Under the pieces are notes generated by a model. That model was given only the letters and a program-made list of their open reading frames with translations, had not been told where the DNA came from and did not search any database. Positions 10,987 to 22,187 of a stretch of 64,000 bases of DNA are shown piece after piece. A program made the translations under genes and the position numbers. Origin of the DNA: Prostheceraeus crozeri (lineage: Eukaryota > Platyhelminthes > Polycladida > Euryleptidae); NCBI GenBank assembly GCA_907163375.1, contig CAJQUW010005734.1, forward strand, positions 124,001 to 188,000. Direction: 5' to 3'. The number at the start of each line of letters is the position of its first letter. Position 1 is the stretch's first letter.

Positions 10987-11830
10987 GAATGCTCTAAATT
11001 GCAGATAAGCATAGGAGTTTTCTTGAAGTGTACAATTTGACAAAAATGTAGCTTCAGAAAATCATTTGAAAATTGCTCAAAATCGTGAAAACTTGTATGT
11101 TCTAAGCAAATTAACTCAGTAGAGAGGTTCGTTCAGTAGCTATAGAAAAAAGGATGAGCTTTGCTTTTACTTGAGGAACCCGTATTACCGGAGATCGTTT
11201 GACTCAGCACAGATGCCTAGCGTTCCCTGCTTGCTACTACATTATAAAGTAGCATGATTACTTGTATATAGAAATCTATCCTTCCGATCATTTGTGGGCT
11301 GTTGTTTAAAATTCTGAAAACATCTGTCTGAAAAGCATGTTAACATTCAATGTGGCAAGTGCAATTTCTTTGAAATTGCCCAATGAAACGGAAATTAAGA
11401 GATAATGGCAAGCGTTTGATAAATTGGTCATATTATCCTAAAATATGTGTAGTTTTGCTCAGTTTTCTATTATTTCGATGCTTGGATGGCGCCAGATGCT
11501 AGTACTAGACCTACTGTGCATCCAAAATGACATGCTATGTTTGTCGAATACTCCAGAATAAGTTGTATGCATAAATATGATTTATATTTGAATGAGCCAG
11601 TCCTTATGGTCGTTGCTACAGGCCTATGAGGGCATCTGAGAAAATATTTCGTGGCTAGTTCTCCTTCAGACTGAAAATCCATCATCCCCAACGAGTTCAT
11701 ATCATAATTATTGGGTTAGATCATGTGAAACTGTTCAACTTCTGGAACTGGGAATGGCCATGTGATTCACCGAGCTTGAAGGAGCCAATCTTGTTAGACA
11801 CCCGCCGGTCAGGAAGCATCAACCGAATGT

Positions 11831-12106
11831 ATGTATGTTGCAATCGTTGCATACAATGATGCCTGGTTTGTGGGTCAAGTTAGAAGTCGAAGTGGCAGCA
11901 TTGTAGCCATTTCGTTCATGAAAAGACAAGACGATGGGCATTTCCGCTGGGCACCAAATGAGGATTTGTTTCCACAATTGTGGTATCTCTCCGAAGTCCC
12001 CAGTAATCGGTGTGAAGTCGAATCGTGCATTCTTTCGATTCGAATGATTTCCCAACAATTGAAATCGTATTTCGAAGCATTTCACATGTTATGTCGCAAC
12101 ATTTAA
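11831..12106 (+). CDS. Unrecognised frame with a tudor/chromo-like pattern
   Basis: About 91 codons are open. The segment AYNDAWFVGQVRS...ISFMKRQDDGHFRWAPNEDLF has the 'W-x-G-x-V...F-M...W-P..D' spacing of a small barrel module that often occurs in uncharacterised, TE-associated animal proteins. This is pattern memory, not a search. No catalytic domain, splice sites or terminal repeats were found around it. It is probably a fragment of a mobile-element gene. Confidence 0.3.
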   Translation: MYVAIVAYNDAWFVGQVRSRSGSIVAISFMKRQDDGHFRWAPNEDLFPQLWYLSEVPSNRCEVESCILSIRMISQQLKSYFEAFHMLCRNI

Positions 12107-13226
12107 TGGCTTCAAATTAGGATTTAGCAGTTGCCAGATAAGACATACATTATACCAGTTATTAAAGAAAAGCGCGTCTGGAACAAGTCCACAAAAAGAT
12201 GAAATTTTCCCTCAATTTGCAGAAAAATAGATATGTGCACAACAAGAAACCGATTTTTTCAATGCTTTCCTTTGTGCGTTAGTTAATTTTCCTTTTTCGA
12301 CGTCGTAGGCCTACTTTTCATTCTGACAGTAAGCCTGATCGGAATCCATTCAGAGATAATGAGAAATAGTACTACCCCTGAAGATAAACTTAGTTCCACT
12401 TTTTCAATCAATAAATGTGTCCTCAATAACATTTGTTTAGGTGTATGCTCATGGCTGAATTTCCCTTCATGTAGCCTATTCATCTACTTTTGGTAAAATC
12501 GTCTCTTTACTTGAATTCGCCCAGAGACTGTGCATAAGGATCAATCCGACATTAAAGCGACACACAAAACAGGATCTCATCAACTTAGGTGTCATCTTTG
12601 AGATAAACCAGAAATTCACTTCTTTCTGTTAAACACAATATGTACATTTAAATCTAATGAATGCATTATGTTGTAAATGAATTCTGCAGTTCTAAGTTAG
12701 CATTAATGCTTTCCATAATTGAAGTTATTTTTTCAACTTCATTGAATAACCTCAAATCAAAAGTGCATCGTTGCACTTATGTTGATTATGATGCTCATTA
12801 TCTGGACGAAGTAAAGAGGTGATTTCACCAAAAAGTAGATTAGCACAGAAGGAAATTCGGCCATTAGTGTACTTATACATATGATGCAAATGTTGTACAT
12901 CAAATTGGATAAATAGTAAGTGAATGCGCATGTGAAAATTATCACACGCAACTGAAAGAGAATGTTTTTAGCTTGTATTAGCTTTGTGTGTATCGCAGCA
13001 GTAGTTGGTATTTGATTAAACAGTATCGAGTTGTATTTGAGATCTTTCAGCTGATGAGGCATGCTGTTGTGGGCGACAGCGCTTGAGAAATTCAGTCTGG
13101 ACCTATTGAGTGACTTCTAATCATTCTCGTCTTGTATGTATTCAAATGATATGAAACAGGAATTCATTGCTGCCGCAGAATCTGTAGCAATAAATCAAAC
13201 AAAGAGCCTCTGACATCCTACGGGAA
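12107..13226. other. Spacer without a recognised gene
   Basis: AT-rich. A segment near 12811-12870 (GAGGTGATTTCACCAAAAAG...GAAATTC) reappears weakly near 13525-13575, suggesting an old local duplication. Confidence 0.35.
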
Positions 13227-13364
13227 TAATCAACAAAATAAAGTTCTTAGGGTATGTAAATCCGATAATGTAGTTAGTTATATTGTACGTTATAATAATC
13301 AACAAAATAAGGTTCTTAGGGTATGTAAATGCAATAATGTAGTTAGTTATACTGTGCGACTATG
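13227..13364. repeat. Two-copy tandem duplication, about 69-bp unit
   Basis: The unit containing AATCAACAAAATAARGTTCT and GTAGTTAGTTATA occurs twice head to tail (about 13227-13295 and 13296-13364) with few differences. It lies roughly 600 bp upstream of the vWA-like gene's start codon. Confidence 0.85.
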
Positions 13365-13990
13365 AATATAAAGCAAAGTTAGTGTTGCTGAATGATTCAT
13401 CTGTTTGTGCACATAGACACGCATAAAAAACTACCCCTCTTCCTATATGTAAGAATGGAAGTGTTTGCTAATATTTGGAACAATGCAAAAATGAAAATGG
13501 TCAGTCTTGTGACCATTTCAAAAGAGAGGTGATTCCAACAAAAAATAGATGAGCACCTAAAAGGAAATTCAGCTACAAATCATTTTAAACTGAAGATAGT
13601 TGATGTTGCACTGAAGATGATTGTTTCGAAATAGTATGCCAACTTAGAAATAATCTGGAAGCTGGAATAATAGAAGCATGCAATGAAAATCAAAACGGAA
13701 GCCTGCTCTGAACTTAAGGATACAATACTAAATCGTATCAAAGAAAGTTTGACTGACTTTACATAATAATGGATATGACTGTCAATCAACAAAATCAACT
13801 TTATAGTTCTGCGAATCACATTTGTCTATTTGATCCCCAAATTAGTATTCATTTGATATTTTTATCTCTGTTGAATAAGTTCAGTGTATATTCCGCTGCA
13901 ACGTTGAGAAATCAAACATATGAATGAAATCGTGATTGGTGTGCCATGCGTGTCTTCATCAAATATTTTTGCGCTGTATTTTCCTTTCAG

Positions 13991-16900
13991 ATGGTTTGGT
14001 CATTGATAAGCTATGCACTACTACTCACATTATCTGTGAAACAAATTTCTGCTTCAACTGAAGGTCTGACGTTCGTGTTGGATATCCACACATACATGTC
14101 AACTGAAGTAGGACAAATAAAGCAAGGCATTGCCACACTCGCGAATACCGCACCAAAGGATTATTTTTTCTATATTATCGTCCCTTATCAAGGAGAAATA
14201 ATGGAAGATTCTGATCCTGTCAATGTCAAAAGATATTTAAGCAACCTTAGCCTAAAGAAAGATTTATCAAATGATGAAATAGATTCGATGGAATTTGAAA
14301 AAACATCAAAAGCAATAGAATATAGTAATCAAAATTCCATCGTGTTTGTTATTACGAAAACAATGCGGCTGATTGACAGAAGCAGTATTTGTCAGAATGC
14401 ACGAACCAAAAACATTGTCATTCATTATTTATTGACTGATTGTGCAGCAAAACCACCGAATGATGAAGCAGTACAAGAAATGTTGAGACATGGTCACTCT
14501 GTGAACTGTGTCTCGGAGAGCGACATTCGCAAAGTAAGAATGAGATTAATTTGCTTGCTTCTATGCTTAATTCTTTCCTCTTTTGTTTATATAGGCATTT
14601 GATCACATCACACAGAAGGTAGCTGGCCTGAAAAAAGATGAAATTGATCGTGCAGAGCTCACCAGACGAGATCTTTTTGATTTCATCGGTCAATGTAAGT
14701 ATGCATTTCCATTGAATACTGTGCTACATGTAAATGTTGTTAATCGTGAGATGCTAGGATTATTAACTGTGCGGTTATCGAGAGGGATTGAGGACCCTCA
14801 CCTCTATTTCCCAGCCAAAAGAAGCGCAGTGTTGATTCACACAACAAAATGTTATAGCAATTTAATGATATTAAAATTAGAATTATCAATATGATTAATA
14901 TTTGATAATATCATAACACAAGATTGCAAAATAATATCACCAAAACAAGAATCAGGAATTCCGACAAACAAGGCCACCGATGGTCCCTATATTACGTAGA
15001 AACTAGGGCTGTGCGCTAGCTGCACCTGCTCGCACCGATGCACCCTTCGGTGCACCGAAATTTCTGCTACATTGAATCACCTATTGAAATAAAGTCGAAA
15101 TACGTTTCGTTTTAGAATGTCGTATGATAGTCACTTGAAACTTCAATCTTGAAAGCAGGACCTCTATCTTTCATAAGATATTCACATTTTTTATAATTCA
15201 CTGCAAATTTTATAAAGTTTATGAAAATTCTAGTAGTGTTAAAGAATTGGAAGCAGGCTTAGATAGGCCCCTTTAATTTTACTTTGCCAACATTTACAAA
15301 TGACTCGTATCACACCTAACCCGTGTCTCTATAGTTCCAATAGAATTCTTCAAAACTAGATGAAAACCGAAATTATGCAGCAATGCAGCACACTGGCAAG
15401 CAAGTGCAATGACCAAATTACTAAGTCAGTGGCGGACGAAGCGTCGGGTTTTTAATTGACTCTTCCAAAATTACACATTTTGCATTATTTGTAAGTTTAT
15501 TTTTTATTTATTCCTGTTTGAAAATACCTGTACACAACAGCAAATGTAGAAATCTACGAAGCAATGTCACCGCTATTTACAAGCTACTAAAAGCGAGGTC
15601 AACATCTCGACACTACTCAACTTCAAGTCTCTCTGTGAATCGCTGGCCGCTAGAATCATAAGACAGTCCTTATCTGAGTAAGAGTAGTAGCAGCAGGATA
15701 CGCAGTACTCAACATATTCTCAACATAGGCTTGAGATGATGATTGTAGCCATATACACAGTATTTTGTTATTTAGTCGTGATTTTCAAAAAGGCTTCATT
15801 TTCATGATGCATAAATTCAAAGTTTGACGTGAATTGATAAATAGAATTGAATAATATTCTCCTAATTGGATTGATTATGCTGTCTGCTTAAAGTATTTTT
15901 ATCTCCAATTCGCTGTGCCCAAGATAAAGGATGGAATGATTTAATTATAATCGAAACTATGCGGTAAAAAGTCAACTAGATCGGAATTAGCGCAGTTCAG
16001 TGTATCGGCCCAAGAACCTGCGCGAGCTGAAGTACCGGTCCACCGCACGCAGCCCTAATAGAACCTCATCTCGGGGAGGGTAAGATAAATTTTCATGGTG
16101 CCACATGATGGAATATAAGCATAAACATGGACACACTAAATCAAATACAGATATAGAAATAGACACTAATTATGGTACGTACAAATCTAGATTCGCATTT
16201 ATTTAGATACGAGTTTGAACATGAACCACAGCTTAGCGCGAATATTCAAATCCGCTTGAATGAATGCGATCGGATCGCGCCTATCCTGCATTTTATAATT
16301 GAATCAAGGCAATCATAATTTTCGTTCCGAAACACCTTCGCTTCTTCTCATGTGAATACTTTATGCGTTGTGCGAGTTTGAATGTGAACTTGAACAAAAT
16401 TGAGTGAAAGCAAATAATAATGAAAAGCGAGGCCAAAGTAATCGTGTCTGAGTTTAATTGCACTTATCAAAGTAAAGACAGTACAGATGTCGTCTACTCA
16501 CAAGTCGCATTGTGATTTTTATTAGTCTGTAAGTGCTTTGGTCTTATTCACATCCTGATGGAAATGCGCTCTGCGAGCAAACGAGCAATTTCAAATTCTG
16601 GTCATGCTTTCAATGACAAGCACATGTCATCGATACAGCAATATGCCTATCAGATATTGCTTTCATTGTTTTCAACGCCAATACGACCTTTATTGAACTT
16701 AGAACGCATCTCGTTGGGACACTTTACTTACCTGTATGACGCAGCTGTGACACATAATTCATTTGTAGAATGTTTATTCGCAATTGTATGAGTTTTTATT
16801 CATATCGATTGCATGTTGATCAACATGTGTTTATTTGGCAGTGTTTGCGTTCAATATGATAATGTAAATTATCTTTAATTCAAATGCTGTGATCAATGAC

Positions 16901-19900
16901 CCAAATTCAATTCAGTTCTATCAATTAAAATACCTGTTGCTTAGACCTCTCACATGAAATCCACGCACAGATCATAATCGAAAATTAGACGAAATAATAG
17001 AGTCGAGAAATAAGTGTAGATTACAACAAATCACTTATACCACAAGCATCTGACCAGGGCTAGGGATTGTGCAGCTCAGTGCATAATGCCATTTGAAAAT
17101 TTTGATAGCGTACACAATGAAGGATTAACGCTAATTGCGATCCATGCTTTGCGTGACATTCTCCAATATCAGCAATGCAACCTGGTTATCTAAAACATTC
17201 ACTTTTATTGTGCTTCATGCAGTAAAATGAATTTTCTGGTATAATGAACCGGAAGAGATGTGAAGTAATAAATTTAGTGATTCGTACTAAAAATCAAAAA
17301 AGTAGTCTGAAAAGTTAAAACAACAGTTTAATTGTGAAAATCTGTCACTGAAAAACTTTTGCGTCGTTTAATCGAGTGAGCGGATGCCTTGCTTATTCAC
17401 AAATTTCCTGAACATCATAGTGGCTGAGAATAGGAAAAGATCGCTTAATTGAACCTTTGTTGCTGAAAAATAATTTTATTCTAAATTTTCAGTATGTCGG
17501 CCTGTTCTCAGGAGGAATCACACAAAAATGTCAAAAAGTCAAACATGTCACAGTATTCATTTTCACCGTTCAGAGCAGGTACTGTATGATTTTAAATATA
17601 AGTATGGCCTCTCTGAATCGGCAGTCACATGCAGGCCTCTGATGGAAATTTCCGGTAACACGTTGTTTGATAAGCATATCTGTAGTTGCTCATGGATGTT
17701 TGATTCCTTACGTGTTAGATGGTCTTTTATTCGCACATCTAAGTGGCACACAGTGCTGTCGAAATATGATTTTGAACATGTGCAAATTATTTTAATATCC
17801 ATTTTTGTGGACACATTTCCTTATTTATTTTACAACCTGAAAGTCTGCATTCCAACATGTTCGAATGTAACTTTCATACAGCACTTTTTGATGTAATATT
17901 GTGACGTTATAAAAACAGGCAAACCTGTGCTAATAAAAATTGGAGTTTACTGTTGTGGGAACCGGAAAATTGGGAATGGTCATGTAATGAATGAAAGTGC
18001 TTAATTTTTCTTTCCTGACGTGGGTTATTACCAAGCTTGACATTTGAGAAATTGGTTGTCATTTGGTTTTAAGATTTAATGGACGTTATTTTCTGCCTTA
18101 CTCATCAAGAACACCAATTTAGTCCTTGTCTTCCGTTTTTGATTATGTTGACTGACACTCTAGGAGTCAAGCATCCATAGGCATACAAACATGCTTATCA
18201 AACAGCGTGTTTCTCTGGAGGTTGCCACATTTTCTTTGACTCCAACACTATAAATTTGCTTTTCAGAGGTTATCTACTGTACAAAATCAAACAAAACCTT
18301 GCTCTGAATAATGGGAGATGAAAACTCGGTTTTCCGAGCATTGATAACATGATCTTTTGACTTTTGGATTTTTTGCATGATCCTTTTGTGAACTAAAATA
18401 ATACTTAGCAACATGGCTTCTCTACTAAATACAATCAATAAAAATGCTGCTTGGAGTCAATCAACTGCTTCAATGAGATTTCACAAAATTTTGCTAGTAA
18501 TGTTTTGTTGTGATTCCGTTACGATAGTAACTGTATCAGATTTTTAATATAGAAAAAATCTTTCTATCAATATCAATTTCTAATAGATTTTTTCGGATAG
18601 CTCTTTGTTTAAAAACTGCAATTATTTATGTAACAATTATATTTATTCAACTTCTTCCGATATTAATGCCTTGTTAAGTTAATAAATGCTGCTTTTGGAT
18701 ACGCAGCTTGAGTAATGACGCATGAGTTCTAACCTTAATTGTTAATTGAGAGTATTTAATTAATTTTAAAAATATTCGAAATTCATTTATGTCTATTTAT
18801 ACTGTCATTCCCTTCAATGCATGATATGCATGCTAACACTTTTCTTTGCAGCATTCAAACTAAGAAAGCCTCTTTTATTTAAACCACGAATTGCTCCTGA
18901 GAGTAAGTCATTAGAGTTCATGAAATTTCTGTTATGATATCATTACCTGTGTTTTGTAGGAACCACACATTCGGCAAGAGCAGAACCAAATGTTCAACAC
19001 CCTAAAGGAGGCAAGTTATAAAATGACTTTATTATTTCGCAATATGGATAATTCGCATAATGTATCAATATGGACTCTAGCGGATCCCGGGTTTCTAGTA
19101 TCAAAACATTGAATATGAGCATCGTGCGACTCTGAATAGCCTAACCTTGGAAGTCTGAAATTGAAAGTGCGTTCGCACCATTTTGTTATGAAGCATACTA
19201 ATGATGAAAGGTAGGATATTCATAAAAGTAGATCATCGCGGTATAAGATAACAGATCACATCAATGCATTGCATTATGCGCATATCATAATTGTATTCTG
19301 AGCAATGATTTCTCTACTCTTTATACAAACTTAGATCAAGGTGCTATCAAGAATAATATTTTTTCCATCCTTGATCTCACATTCAATTCCACTAATCGTA
19401 GATACTTGTGTGTAGGATATGAGAAGTCGTTTTTCTCCAAAATCAAATATAAGGGGTATTCTTGTTATGACGTGGACTCTTTTAAGAAGGCTATTGATTT
19501 TATAGTGTCTGAAGTCTACATTTCTTTTTCCGGTTATGTGTTCAGACAAATTCGAGGAGTACCAATGGGAGGGAATTGCAGTCCTTTACTTGCCGACTTG
19601 TTTCTGTTAGATTGCGAATTTGCTTTTATGAAGCAATTGGTTAAAAATAAAAAGTTTGGACTAGCTAAATTATTGTCAAACACTTCGAGATATATAGACG
19701 ATATATGCGTAATAAATTACAAGCATTTCAATACCTTAATTCCAAAAATTTACCCAGTAGAGCTTCTTGCAGATAGAAACGGAGTCAATGACAAAGCCGT
19801 TGTTTACCTCGATGTGAGACTCCAATCTAGTAGTGACGGTCTTCGGACCTCAATATATCATAAAGTGGAAGATTTTGATTTCCCTGTTGTTCTGTTGACA

Positions 19901-21493
19901 TTTCCAGACAGTGCAATACCTTATAACATGGGAATTTATGTATTTGCCGGCCAGGTTTTACGTTATTGTCGCATCTGCTCGCATCTTGAAGATCTAATTA
20001 AACGAATTAATATGACACTTTTTGTGATGGGCAGCAGAGGATATTGTAAGTCTAAAATGAAGGCATGTACTGAGAAAATCCTAACCTGACATAACAATTT
20101 TCTAATCAAGTTTGGATATTTCTCAGCCAGGCAGCTGACATCACAGTGCGCATTTTAAACAATAAAATTAACACTGTTTGTTTGTTTTCTTAGCATTTTT
20201 TTTATTGGTTATACCATTTCAGTATTTCACACATATATTTTAGTTTGTTTTGGTTGTATCCGTCTTTTGCGGTTGTTTTGTTTTTGTTTTTACTATTACT
20301 ATCAGTGTTACTTATTATTACAAATATCATTACTGTATTGATTTTAGAATGCCAGCCGCATATAAGTTTATGCGGGGCCCCGCCCGCCTGGGCTTGAGCG
20401 TTCAGGTAGAGGGGCCGAAACGCGACCAGGCGGGTACCTGCTGACGACTGGCTATTGTTTTACTTGTTTTAACGTTGTTTTTTTTATCGCTAACTGCCCT
20501 AGTGTGATGAATGGACTGTGTCAGTTACTGGTCTCCATGGGGTTGACATGGTGATTACTAAGTGTCTATTTATATATAAATCCCTAATCAATCGAGCCTG
20601 AAACTTCGACGAAGGAGATCACTTGTTAAGCGGCCTTGTACGATCTCGTACACTTAAGGGTGAAGTCCAGCCCGTATAGCGCTATGTTATGGACCCCCGG
20701 GAAGGTCCGCCCGGCACGCAATCAGATCCGTCAAGTCTTTGTGCTTAAAGACCTTCATGCATTCATGCATTTGTCGAGGATCACAAGTCAAAGGACCATT
20801 AGGGGTAAGGTCCAGCCCCGCTTTAGAAGCGCTGATTGAAAAATGGACTAGTGGGAAGGTCCTCCACACCGATCTCGTCAAGTTTGGCTCTAAAATGTAG
20901 TCCTAGGATAGTCAAAAGTTTGACGCGCCTTGAACGTTTAATGTCTGCCGGTGGGAACGCACCACCTGTCCTCTTAAGGGCAAACCTTAAGTCTTATTAA
21001 CTATAAGTTTATTAAAATTATGAAACATTTAGACGTCGTTATGGGAATGTCCCAGCTTCAAATGCGCAATTCTTGGCAATTAATTAGGAGTTTCTTATTA
21101 TGCGTTGAAGATAAACAAGATTAAGCATTTCTGCAAAGTATTTAAGCTTGTACCACTACCGTACAACAGCTGTAAACATTGTGTGAGCGAGTTAAAATGA
21201 GACAACGCGGAACTTACTGATAATTGCGGCTAGCAATAAACTGCATTTAAAGGATTGTAAAATTTGGAAGTAAGCAGCTGTCTGTTCCTTATCTACTAAT
21301 TTACACTCGACAATGTATAATTCATTAGCTGTATAGTTTACTCACTAAATAATACTAATAATCTCAGAAATATTTTGTTTTCTTTGGTTCCACTTTACGT
21401 TCTGGCATTTATATTTCAGATTCAACAGCCATCGGCAGCTTCAGTTTGATCACCATGTCCTTGTTGGGACTTAGCACAACTGTCGTAATTTAA
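13991..21493 (+). CDS. Secreted, probably GPI-anchored vWA-like protein, five coding exons
   Basis: Join 13991-14533, 14595-14694, 18852-18902, 18960-19010 and 21420-21493. The sum is 819 nt, 272 codons plus a TAA stop, with all phases consistent (0,1,1,1). Start: TTTCCTTTCAG lies directly before ATGGTTTGG, so the first coding exon probably follows a 5'-UTR intron. MVWSLISYALLLTLSVKQISA is a signal peptide. Residues about 25-200 resemble the von Willebrand A domain of hemicentin-type proteins (GLTFVLD, YFFYIIVPYQ, SIVFVIT, then FDHITQKVAGL from exon 2). The metal site usually starting DxTGS is DIHTY here, so metal binding is probably lost. Exons 3 and 4 (51 nt each, phase 1-1) encode a basic linker. 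The last exon gives DSTAIGSFSLITMSLLGLST plus VVI and stop, a typical GPI-attachment tail. Exon 4 has a GC donor (GAG|GCAAGT). Likely a cell-surface adhesion or recognition protein. A short transmembrane anchor is the alternative. Confidence 0.72.
15004..16057. mobile_element. Non-autonomous hAT-type element in intron 2 of the vWA-like gene
   Basis: The ends read TAGGGCTGTGCG on the left and CGCACGCAGCCCTA on the right, a hAT-style YAGGGCTG terminal inverted repeat. The 8-bp flanks gtagaaac (14996-15003) and atagaacc (16058-16065) agree at 6 of 8 positions, consistent with an aged hAT target duplication. The left subterminal part contains CGGTGCACCG-like palindromic words. No transposase frame was seen in the 1.05 kb. 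It sits in sense-neutral intron sequence and leaves the host splice sites untouched. Confidence 0.7.
16066..18851. other. Remainder of intron 2 of the vWA-like gene
   Basis: Open frames at 16558-16791 and 17528-17896 have no recognisable domain and no conserved splice sites. I read the region as intronic, AT-rich sequence. Confidence 0.45.
19306..20089 (+). pseudogene. Penelope-type reverse transcriptase fragment, no endonuclease
   Basis: The frame includes FSTLYTNLDQ (RT motif A region), then after about 60 residues RQIRGVPMGGNCSPLLADLF (motif B with G-x-P-M-G), TSRYIDDICVI (motif C, intact YIDD) and YLDVRL. It ends in a stop at 20087-20089. This series is typical of Penelope-like RTs and unlike LINE or LTR RTs. 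The N-terminal fingers are missing, and no GIY-YIG domain follows, so it is either a truncated copy or an endonuclease-deficient type. It lies inside intron 4 of the vWA-like gene (19011-21419), in the same orientation. The frame itself has no internal stop, so it is relatively young. A hammerhead-like RNA motif lies 290 bases downstream. Confidence 0.78.
20383..20434 (+). ncRNA. Hammerhead-ribozyme-like motif downstream of the Penelope-type RT
   Basis: CCCGCCTGG (20383-20391) and CCAGGCGGG (20426-20434) are perfectly complementary over 9 bp and would form helix I. Between them lie CTTGAGCG, which equals the hammerhead core CUGAUGAGCG with a two-base deletion, and then CCGAAACGCGAC, where GAAAC-GC-GAC matches the GAAA core, a tiny helix III and a cleavage triplet changed from GUC to GAC. 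The architecture matches type-I hammerheads reported from Penelope-like terminal repeats. Both core lesions suggest this copy no longer cleaves. Confidence 0.55.
20659..20873 (+). repeat. Two diverged copies of a GC-rich structured unit
   Basis: Unit 1 (20659-20717) and unit 2 (20807-20873) share the order GTCCAGCCC, GCGCT, TGGAC, GGGAAGGTCC. GTCCA and TGGAC within each unit can pair. They are conspicuously GC-rich against the AT-rich intron and probably belong to the 3' part of the adjacent Penelope-type element. Confidence 0.55.
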
Positions 21494-21771
21494 GCGAATG
21501 AATATTGTGAAAGCTATCGTCATGCATTCCTTTATTTTGTTATCTTTGTTTTTTCAATACAATTTCTTGATGAAATTACGTCTTTTATGCAATTGTTCGG
21601 TAAGGTAGAAAATTAGCTGTGAATATAAAAAGAAATACATTCATTACGTTGTAAAATTAATGTGATTGCAAATTAACTTCTTACCCTGGTAACTTTGCTC
21701 TGTTTTAGTTGTTGTCTTCAAGTTTTAGCAAATAATAACTTCTACTTATTTAGCAGATTAGAGGGTAAGAC
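21494..21771. other. 3' UTR/flank of the vWA-like gene
   Basis: No canonical AATAAA lies close to the stop codon. AT-rich sequence with AATATAAAA near 21620 is the nearest variant candidate. Confidence 0.3.
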
Positions 21772-22187
21772 TACTTCTATTCTTCCCCCCCACATTTTTC
21801 AAGTTTTCCAAAATCATCAAATTTCGCCAAAGTTTGTCACATTGGGTTTAGAATAGACTTGATCTGTCACTGAGTGATACTACAACACGACTGAGAAGTC
21901 TTACTTGAACCCTGGGATGAAGGATTGGTCCCTTGGATACTGTTAGAATCCAAGGTACAGCTGTGATCATGAACTTCGTGTGATTGCTGTCTACAGACAG
22001 ATGACGAGCAGTTGTCTAATCGTGAGGTTGTGAATGTTCTACAAGTCAGACAAGAGTTTTACACACTCAACGCTGTGCCACGTTAGTGAGAACAAGTAGG
22101 AGCAAGAGAAGATCGTTGCAATGCCTCCGTGCAATGCCTCCGTGTGCCAACAACAGAAATGTGTGGGGGGGGGAAAGAATAGAAGTA
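21772..22187. mobile_element. Small TIR element with C-run/G-run ends
   Basis: The left end TACTTCTATTCTTCCCCCCC returns inverted at the right end as GGGGGGAAAGAATAGAAGTA, an inverted repeat of about 30 bp bounding 416 bp. No target duplication is clear and no protein is encoded. Class unknown. Confidence 0.65.

Noticed and set aside
13946..13990. Upstream ATG (MRVFIKYF...) as start of the vWA-like protein
   Set aside because: That stretch reads through a polypyrimidine tract and CAG splice acceptor, while the ATG directly after it gives a clean signal peptide.
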